DNA from: Streptomyces sp. TRM68367
Lineage (GTDB): Bacteria > Actinomycetota > Actinomycetes > Streptomycetales > Streptomycetaceae
Length of the DNA: 64,000 bases
Assembly: GCF_014495685.1 (NCBI RefSeq)
Contig: NZ_JACTVI010000037.1
Span: 1 to 64,000, forward strand
Reading direction: 5' to 3'
Both the position numbers and the translations under genes were made by a program. A model generated the notes under the pieces. That model did no database searches. It worked only from the letters and a program-made list of their open reading frames with translations, and had not been told where the DNA came from. Shown here piece by piece: positions 58,652-64,000 of the stretch (its first letter is position 1; each line of letters starts with the position of its first letter).

Positions 58652-60637
58652 ATGGCGGCAGAACCTGGCTCCGGCGGTACGGTGGCGCACCGGCTGATCG
58701 AGGAGCACCTGCTGGAGGGCCGCATGGTCCCGGGCGAGGAGATCGGGCTGCGCGTCGACCAGACCCTCACCCAGGACGCCACCGGCACGCTGGTGATGCA
58801 GGAGCTGGAGGCGCTCGGCCTGGACCGGGTGCGCACCGGCGTGAGCGTGCAGTACGTCGACCACAACCTGCTCCAGGCGGACGAGCGCAACGCCGAGGAC
58901 CACGCCTTCCTGCGCTCGGCCGCCCGCCGCTACGGCGTCTGGTACTCCAAGCCCGGCAACGGCGTCTCGCACCCCACCCACATGCAGCGCTTCGGCGCGC
59001 CCGGCCGGAGCCTGGCCGGTTCCGACTCGCACACCTGCGCCGCGGGATCGCTGGGCATGCTGGCCGTCGGGGTGGGCGGCCTGGAGGTGGCGCTGGCCAT
59101 GGCCGGGCAGCCGCTGTACCTGCGGATGCCGCGGATCTGGGGCATCCGGCTGGCCGGCGCGCTGCCGGAGTGGGTGAGCGCCAAGGACGTGATCCTGGAG
59201 CTGCTGCGCCGGCACGGCGTCAAGGGCGGGGTGGGCCGTGTCCTCGAGTACCACGGCCCGGGGCTGGAGCGGCTGACGGCGATGGACCGGCACGTCATCG
59301 CGAACATGGGGGCCGAGCTGGGCGCCACCACGAGCGTCTTCCCGGCCGACGACGCCGTACGCGACTTCCTGCGCACGCAGGGACGCGAGGACGACTTCAC
59401 CGAGATCCTCCCGGAGTCCGATGCGCGCTACGACCTGGAGGACGAGGTCGACCTCTCGTCCCTCCAGCCGCTGATCGCCCGCCCCACGTCTCCGGGCAAT
59501 GTCGTCCCCGTGCGTGAGGCGGCGGGCGAGCCGATCGGACAGGCGGTGATCGGGTCCTCGGCCAACCCCGGACTGCGGGACTTCGCGATCGCGGCCGCCA
59601 TGGTGCGCGGCCGGCAGACCGCGCCCGGCGTCAGCTTCGACGTGAACCCGACCTCGCGGGAGATCCTGCAGGACCTCACCCGCACCGGCGCCACGCTGGA
59701 CCTGCTGGCGGCCGGCGCCCGGCTGCACCAGTCGGGCTGCCTGGGCTGCATCGGCATGGGCCAGGCACCGGCCGCCGGGCGCAACTCCCTGCGCACCTTC
59801 CCGCGCAACTTCCCCGGCCGCTCCGGCACCGAGGACGACGCGGTCTGGCTGTGCTCCCCGGAGACGGCGACCGCCTCGGCGCTGACCGGCGCCGTCACCG
59901 ACCCGCGCGACTGGGCCGCCGAGCACCAGGTGCCGTATCCGAAGCTGACCCTGCCGGAGCGGGCGACCGTCAACACCGCGATGCTGGAGCCCCCGCCGCC
60001 GCCCGAGGAGGCCGCCGCAGTGGAGCTGGAGCGCGGGCCCAACATCTCCGCCCTGCCCGGCCTGGACCCACTGCCGGACACCCTGGACGCGCCGGTGCTG
60101 TTCAAGGCGGGCGACCACGTGTCCACCGACGAGATCTCTCCCGCCGGGGCGAGGGCGCTGCCGTACCGCTCCAACATCCCCAAGCTCGCCGAGTTCACCC
60201 TCACCCGGCTCGACCCGGACTACCCGCGGCGCGCCGCGGAACTGCGCGACCGCGGCGGGCACGTGATCGTCGCCGGGGAGAACTGGGGACAGGGCTCCTC
60301 CCGCGAGCACGCCGCGGTCACCCTGCGCCACCTGGGGCTGCGGGCCGTCTTCGCCCAGTCCTACGCCCGCATCCACTGGCAGAACCTCGCCAACTTCGGC
60401 GTCCTCGCCCTGGAGTTCGACGACCCCGACGACCACGCGCGCATCCAGCCCGGCGACCGGCTCCGCCTGGAGGACCTGCACGCCGCGCTCGCCCCCGGCG
60501 CGCCGCCGGCCCTGGTCGTCCGCAACACCACCCGCTCCGAGCAGTACCGCCTGCACCACCGCCTCTCCGACCGCCAGCGCCGCGCGGTCCTGGCAGGCGG
60601 CACGATCCCCGCCCTCGCCACCGGGGCCGCACGGTAG
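58652..60637 (+). CDS. Aconitate hydratase, short form
   Basis: 661 residues, well short of the roughly 900-residue AcnA that serves the citric acid cycle in Streptomyces. It should isomerise citrate and isocitrate with a 4Fe-4S cluster. SDSHTCAAGSLGMLAVGVGG (about 123-142) carries the first Cys, and SGCLGCIGMGQAPAAGRNS (about 359-377) the other two. The swivel domain follows GRGGHVIVAGENWGQGSSREHAAVTLRHLG with the substrate Ser/Arg. This layout resembles the mitochondrial-like or archaeal aconitases. The RBS GGAGGT lies 9 bases before ATG 58652. It stands alone. Confidence 0.9.
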   Translation: MAAEPGSGGTVAHRLIEEHLLEGRMVPGEEIGLRVDQTLTQDATGTLVMQELEALGLDRVRTGVSVQYVDHNLLQADERNAEDHAFLRSAARRYGVWYSKPGNGVSHPTHMQRFGAPGRSLAGSDSHTCAAGSLGMLAVGVGGLEVALAMAGQPLYLRMPRIWGIRLAGALPEWVSAKDVILELLRRHGVKGGVGRVLEYHGPGLERLTAMDRHVIANMGAELGATTSVFPADDAVRDFLRTQGREDDFTEILPESDARYDLEDEVDLSSLQPLIARPTSPGNVVPVREAAGEPIGQAVIGSSANPGLRDFAIAAAMVRGRQTAPGVSFDVNPTSREILQDLTRTGATLDLLAAGARLHQSGCLGCIGMGQAPAAGRNSLRTFPRNFPGRSGTEDDAVWLCSPETATASALTGAVTDPRDWAAEHQVPYPKLTLPERATVNTAMLEPPPPPEEAAAVELERGPNISALPGLDPLPDTLDAPVLFKAGDHVSTDEISPAGARALPYRSNIPKLAEFTLTRLDPDYPRRAAELRDRGGHVIVAGENWGQGSSREHAAVTLRHLGLRAVFAQSYARIHWQNLANFGVLALEFDDPDDHARIQPGDRLRLEDLHAALAPGAPPALVVRNTTRSEQYRLHHRLSDRQRRAVLAGGTIPALATGAAR

Positions 60638-60794
60638 GCGACGGCGGGCCCCGGGACACCCCTGGGCCGTGGAAGGCTCCGGCAACCAGGACAGCGGAAG
60701 CCCCGGCAGCCCAGGCCCTGGCCTACCGCGGACAGCGCGGGCCCCCGCGGAAACGCCTTGCCCTGGAGTCCGCTCCATACGGCAGACTCGCCTC

Positions 60795-61523
60795 ATGCAG
60801 ACCGCCGGATACCTGGAAGTCCTGGACAGCGAGGGCCAGCTGCTGTCGTCGGCCGCCGAGCGGGCCGGTACGGACGCCAGGGTGCCCACGTGCCCCGGCT
60901 GGCAGGTGCGCGACCTGCTGCGGCACACCGGCCAGGTGCACCACTGGGCCGCGGCGTTCGTCACCGACCGCCACCCCGAGCGCCGCCCGCTGGGCGAACC
61001 GCCGGACCTCGACGGCGCGGAGCTCGTCGCCTGGTACCGCGACAGCCACCGCCGGCTCGTCGACACCCTGACCGCCGCGCCGCCGGATTTGGAGTGCTTC
61101 GCCTTCCTGCCGGCGCCCTCCCCGCTCGCCTTCTGGACCCGGCGGCAGGCCCACGAGACGGCCGTGCACCGCTTCGACGCCGAGTCGGCGCTCGGCGGCA
61201 CCCCGTCCCCGATCGCCCCGGACTTCGCCGCGGACGGCATCGACGAACTGCTGCGCGGCTTCCACACCCGCCCCAGGAGCCGGGTCCGCACCGACACGCC
61301 CCGCGTCCTGCGGGTACGCGCGACGGACGCGGACGCGGTGTGGACCGTGCGGCTGTCATCGGAGCCGCCCGCGGCCACGCGGGGCGAGGACGAGGACGCC
61401 GAGTGCGAACTGGCCGGTCCCGCCGACCAGTTGTACCTGGCGCTGTGGAACCGCGCGCCGGTGCCGGGCGTGACGGGCGACCGCACGCTCGCCGAACTGT
61501 GGCGAGAGACGTCAGCCATCTGA
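60795..61523 (+). CDS. Maleylpyruvate isomerase family mycothiol-dependent enzyme
   Basis: 242 residues, DinB-like four-helix fold with an MDMPI C-terminal domain. VPTCPGWQVRDLLRHTGQVHHW (about 30-51) gives the first metal His, and RRQAHETAVHRFDAE (about 115-129) gives Glu and His of HExxxH. Members are mycothiol S-transferases or maleylpyruvate isomerases in actinobacteria. The substrate is unknown. ATG 60795 lacks a strong ribosome binding site. The region before it contains direct-repeat-like CCCCGGCAGCCC sequence. Confidence 0.88.
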   Translation: MQTAGYLEVLDSEGQLLSSAAERAGTDARVPTCPGWQVRDLLRHTGQVHHWAAAFVTDRHPERRPLGEPPDLDGAELVAWYRDSHRRLVDTLTAAPPDLECFAFLPAPSPLAFWTRRQAHETAVHRFDAESALGGTPSPIAPDFAADGIDELLRGFHTRPRSRVRTDTPRVLRVRATDADAVWTVRLSSEPPAATRGEDEDAECELAGPADQLYLALWNRAPVPGVTGDRTLAELWRETSAI

Positions 61524-61530
61524 GATCAGG

Positions 61531-61575
61531 GAGCGACAGACCGGAGAGCGAGAGACCAGAGCGCCACAGACCAGC
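61531..61575. repeat. Three 15-bp tandem repeats
   Basis: GAGCGACAGACCGGA, GAGCGAGAGACCAGA and GCGCCACAGACCAGC lie in register in the space between the mycothiol-type enzyme and the MarR gene, both of which end here. Confidence 0.75.
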
Positions 61576-61596
61576 ACGCGGCAGCCCGAAGCGCGG

Positions 61597-61992
61597 TCAG
61601 CCGCCCGCGAGCATCCGGCGCAGCACCGCCCGCTGCACGGGCAGCATCTCACCGTGCAGCGCGCGCCCCTTGCCCGTGAGCGCCACCCGGACGCCCCGCC
61701 GGTCCTTCGAGCACATGGCGCGCTCGACGAGCCCGCACTTCTCCAGCCGGGCGATCAGCCGGGACAGCGCGCTCTGGCTGAGGTGGACGCGCTCGGAGAT
61801 CTCCTGGACGCGGTAGGCGCAGGTCCCGTCCGGCGCCCGGCTTCCGGCCAGTACGTCGAGCACCTCGAAGTCGCTGGCGCACAGACCGTGCTCGTGCAGG
61901 ACACGGTCGAGCTCACACTGGGTGCGCGCGTGCAGCGCCAGCAGGTCCCGCCACTGATCCACGAGCGCCTGTTCGGCCTTCGTCGCCGCCAT
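61597..61992 (-). CDS. MarR-family transcriptional regulator
   Basis: 131 residues. The winged helix-turn-helix is YRVQEISERVHLSQSALSRLIARLEKCGLVERAMCSKDRRGVRVALT (about 61-107). It should repress the divergent MFS transporter and itself from the AT-rich dyads at 62036-62058. ATG 61992 (MAATKAEQ) was preferred to a longer in-frame start that runs through those dyads. Confidence 0.93.
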   Translation of the reverse strand: MAATKAEQALVDQWRDLLALHARTQCELDRVLHEHGLCASDFEVLDVLAGSRAPDGTCAYRVQEISERVHLSQSALSRLIARLEKCGLVERAMCSKDRRGVRVALTGKGRALHGEMLPVQRAVLRRMLAGG

Positions 61993-62035
61993 GCGCGGCA
62001 CCGTAGCAGAGAAACGCCATCGTTGCACCGGAATT

Positions 62036-62058
62036 AAATGCATTTGCATTCCATGCAT
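62036..62058. promoter_or_regulatory. AT-rich dyads between marR-like and MFS genes
   Basis: AAATGCATTT (62036-62045) and TGCAT-TCC-ATGCA (62045-62057) overlap, with a further ATGCAT at 62053. Such AT-rich TGCAT repeats in a 72% G+C genome are a likely MarR operator. The MFS start is 21 bases further. Confidence 0.75.
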
Positions 62059-62078
62059 GCACATGTAATCTCTCCCGC

Positions 62079-63563
62079 ATGACCTCTCCGCTCACCACCC
62101 CCGCGACCGCGCCCTCGGCGGTCCGCTGGACCCCCCGGCTGTGGGGCACCCTGCTGGTGCTCTGCGCCGCGATGTTCCTGGACGCGCTGGACGTGTCGAT
62201 GGTCGGTGTGGCGCTGCCGTCCATCGGCGCCGACCTCGGCCTGTCCACCTCGACGCTGCAATGGATCGTCAGCGGCTACATCCTGGGCTACGGCGGTCTG
62301 CTGTTGCTCGGCGGACGCACCGCGGACCTGCTGGGCCGGCGCCAGGTCTTCCTGGTCGCGCTCGGTGTCTTCGCGCTCGCCTCGCTGCTGGGCGGCCTCG
62401 TCGACTCCGGACCGCTGCTGATCGCCAGCCGCTTCATCAAGGGCCTGAGCGCGGCGTTCACGGCGCCGGCCGGCCTGTCCATCATCACCACGACGTTTCC
62501 CGAGGGCCCGCTGCGCAACCGCGCACTGTCGATCTACACCACCTGCGCGGCCACCGGGTTCTCCATGGGCCTGGTGCTGTCCGGTCTGCTCACCGAGGCC
62601 AGCTGGCGGCTGACCATGCTGCTGCCCGCGCCCATCGCCCTGATCGCGCTGCTGGCGGGCTGGAAGCTGCTGCCGCGCACCGCGCGCGAGAAGGACCACG
62701 ACGGCTACGACATCCCCGGCGCGCTCGTCGGCACGGCATCGATGCTGCTGCTGGTCTTCACCGTCGTCCAGGCGCCGGAGGCAGGCTGGGGTTCGGCCCG
62801 TACGCTGCTGTCCTTCCTGGCGGTCGCCGCGCTCCTGACGGTCTTCGTGCTCATCGAGCGGCGCTCGCCCGGCCCCCTGGTCCGGCTCGGTGTGCTGCGC
62901 TCCGGCACCCAGGTGCGCGCCCAGCTCGGCGCGATGTTCTTCTTCGGGTCGTACATCGGCTTCCAGTTCCTCGCCACGCTCTATATGCAGTCGCTGCTCG
63001 GCTGGTCGGCGATGGAGACCGCGCTCGCCTTCCTGCCCGCGGGCGCGCTGGTCGCGCTCTCCGCGACGAAGATGGGTGCGATCGTCGACCGGTTCGGCAC
63101 CCAGCGGCTGATCCCGCTGGGCTTCGGGCTGATGGTCGTCGGGTACGCGCTGTTCCTGCGCGTCGACCTCGCCCCGGTCTACGCGGCGGTCGTCCTGCCG
63201 TCGATGCTGCTGATCGGCGCGGCGTGCGCGCTGGTCTTCCCGTCGCTCAACATCCAGGCCACCAACGGCGTCGAGGACCGCGAGCAGGGCATGGTCTCCG
63301 GTCTGCTCAACACCTCGGTCCAGGTCGGCGGCGCGATCTTCCTGGCCGTCGTGACGGCGGTGGTGACCGCGCACGCCCCCGAGAACGCCACCCCGCAGGC
63401 CGTCCTCGACAGCTACCGGCCCGGACTCGTGGTGGTGACCGGCATCGCTGTCGCCGGGCTGCTGATCACGGTCACGGGACTGCGCAGGCGGCGCCCGCAG
63501 CAGTCCGTCGTGGTCGCCAAGTCCACCTCCCGGGAGGCGGAGCGCGTGTCCGTGCGCGACTAG
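62079..63563 (+). CDS. MFS transporter, EmrB/QacA (DHA2) type
   Basis: 494 residues with about 14 membrane segments. LDALDVSMVGVALPSIGADLG (about 28-48) is the DHA2 motif D1, and GGLLLLGGRTADLLGRR (about 73-89) is motif A. The C-terminal tail is basic. It should export drugs or other small molecules with proton exchange. The divergent MarR gene and the shared AT-rich dyads suggest substrate-induced derepression. ATG 62079 follows CTCTCCC with only a weak ribosome binding site. Confidence 0.93.
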   Translation: MTSPLTTPATAPSAVRWTPRLWGTLLVLCAAMFLDALDVSMVGVALPSIGADLGLSTSTLQWIVSGYILGYGGLLLLGGRTADLLGRRQVFLVALGVFALASLLGGLVDSGPLLIASRFIKGLSAAFTAPAGLSIITTTFPEGPLRNRALSIYTTCAATGFSMGLVLSGLLTEASWRLTMLLPAPIALIALLAGWKLLPRTAREKDHDGYDIPGALVGTASMLLLVFTVVQAPEAGWGSARTLLSFLAVAALLTVFVLIERRSPGPLVRLGVLRSGTQVRAQLGAMFFFGSYIGFQFLATLYMQSLLGWSAMETALAFLPAGALVALSATKMGAIVDRFGTQRLIPLGFGLMVVGYALFLRVDLAPVYAAVVLPSMLLIGAACALVFPSLNIQATNGVEDREQGMVSGLLNTSVQVGGAIFLAVVTAVVTAHAPENATPQAVLDSYRPGLVVVTGIAVAGLLITVTGLRRRRPQQSVVVAKSTSREAERVSVRD

Positions 63564-63637
63564 TGGGGACGCCCCCTCACGCGTGCGCCCGGCGAGGCCT
63601 GTTGCTGCGCCGGGCGCACGCCTGTGAGACTCGGGGA

Positions 63638-63685
63638 ATGGAGAACCACGGGGGACGGGGCATGGAGAACCACGGGGGACGGCGC
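63638..63685. repeat. 24-bp tandem duplication of the start region
   Basis: Two copies (63638-63661 and 63662-63685) each begin ATGGAGAACCACGGGGGACG and differ by one base. Both begin with an in-frame ATG, giving MENHGGRGMENHGGRR at the start of the small membrane protein. Confidence 0.9.
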
Positions 63686-63946
63686 ACCCAGGCCGAACGG
63701 GACGCGCTCACCGTCGAGATCGGGTACGCGTTGTGCAGCGCGGCCTTCCTGGCGGCGGTCGTCTTCGGGGCCGTGGCGGGGCCCGCTTTCGCCTTCGACC
63801 TCTCGGACGGCGCGCGGAGCACGCTCGTCGGCGCGGGCGCGACCGTGGCCGCCGTGCCCTTCTTCGCCCGCGTCGTGAGCGTGCTGTTCCGCTTCCGGGA
63901 GTCCGCTCAGCCCAGCCAGCCCGGCCGCACCAGCCCGGACTCGTAG
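63638..63946 (+). CDS. Small membrane protein with a duplicated start
   Basis: 102 residues. After the repeated MENHGGRG/MENHGGRR segment come IGYALCSAAFLAAVVFGAVAG and ARSTLVGAGATVAAVPFFARVVSVLF, two membrane segments, and a polar tail. It resembles small DUF-type membrane proteins of Streptomyces; function unknown. The second ATG (63662) has GGGGACGGGG upstream and may be the real start. Its 3' end overlaps the convergent LuxR-type gene by 40 bases. Confidence 0.65.
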   Translation: MENHGGRGMENHGGRRTQAERDALTVEIGYALCSAAFLAAVVFGAVAGPAFAFDLSDGARSTLVGAGATVAAVPFFARVVSVLFRFRESAQPSQPGRTSPDS

Positions 63947-64000
63947 GCCAGCACGACGAGTTGGGCACGGTCGCGGGCGCCCAGCTTCACCATCGTGCGG
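63907..64000 (-). CDS. LuxR/NarL-type response regulator, C-terminal end (partial)
   Basis: The minus strand reads VKLGARDRAQLVVLAYESGL then VRPGWLG and stop, the end of the LuxR-type DNA-binding domain (usually HVxxILxKLGxRDRxQAVVxAYExGLV). The rest of the protein lies beyond the window edge. It should be the DNA-binding end of a two-component regulator. Confidence 0.85.
   Translation of the reverse strand, partial: RTMVKLGARDRAQLVVLAYESGLVRPGWLG

Noticed and set aside
58451..61519. A 1022-codon open frame on the minus strand
   Set aside because: It is antisense to the aconitase and the mycothiol-type enzyme and has no recognisable domain.

Overview
The window is about 72% G+C, with G/C-biased third codon positions, many GTG starts and GGAGG-type ribosome binding sites. 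Its families (mycothiol-dependent maleylpyruvate isomerase-like enzyme, F420/LLM oxidoreductase, DUF3040, AMIN-like secreted protein, many TetR/LacI/MarR/LysR regulators) point to a Streptomyces chromosome. I saw no rRNA, tRNA, CRISPR array, phage module or antibiotic biosynthetic cluster. Family names come from recognising motifs by eye; no database was searched.

Layout. 0.2-8 kb: 3-hydroxyacyl-CoA dehydrogenase, pirin, a PepSY membrane protein, peptide deformylase, a half-size ABC-F ATPase with a possible leader, a flavin disulfide reductase and thioredoxin. 8-14.3 kb: an aromatic unit (aldehyde dehydrogenase, 4-hydroxybenzoate hydroxylase, LacI regulator), a TetR/quinone reductase pair with a doubled operator, and a LysR gene. 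14.4-17 kb: a zinc-ribbon protein, an F420-type oxidoreductase and a divergent CoA-transferase with a MerR-like palindrome between the last two. 17-25.7 kb: a broken TerC gene next to an insertion-sequence tail, a phosphoribosyltransferase, a pyruvyltransferase/FAD-oxidoreductase pair, a hydrolase, ThiI, Hsp20, an ECF-like sigma factor and a Met/His-rich membrane protein. 26-31 kb: archease and RtcB (RNA repair), CapA-like and MBL-like proteins. 31-40.7 kb: CBS protein, TetR, VOC, LysE, secreted protein, PP2C phosphatase, CPA2 antiporter and several remnants. 40.9-46.9 kb: a LacI-controlled carbohydrate ABC importer (binding protein and two permeases, no ATPase) with a GH63/MGH1-like glycosidase. 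46.9-58 kb: dihydrolipoyl dehydrogenase, FUSC transporter, then a stress and metal cluster (hemerythrin, erythromycin-esterase pseudogene, second phosphoribosyltransferase, Csp-like and metallothionein-like Cys-rich proteins, universal stress protein, rhodanese-CBS fusion), pyrophosphatase and a release-factor-like protein. 58.6-64 kb: a short aconitase, a mycothiol-type enzyme, a MarR/MFS pair, a small membrane protein and the tail of a LuxR-type regulator.

The most distinctive large-scale signal is erosion. At about 17.6, 26.05, 32.3 and 51.2 kb the 3' tails of two genes lie back to back, minus strand on the left and plus strand on the right, with both 5' halves missing. This is what deletion across a divergently transcribed pair would leave. 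Many gene boundaries also carry small tandem duplications, some containing a start or stop codon. The functional highlights are the internally deleted ABC-F ATPase, the archease/RtcB module, the LacI-linked aromatic operon and the pair of Cys-rich metal proteins.
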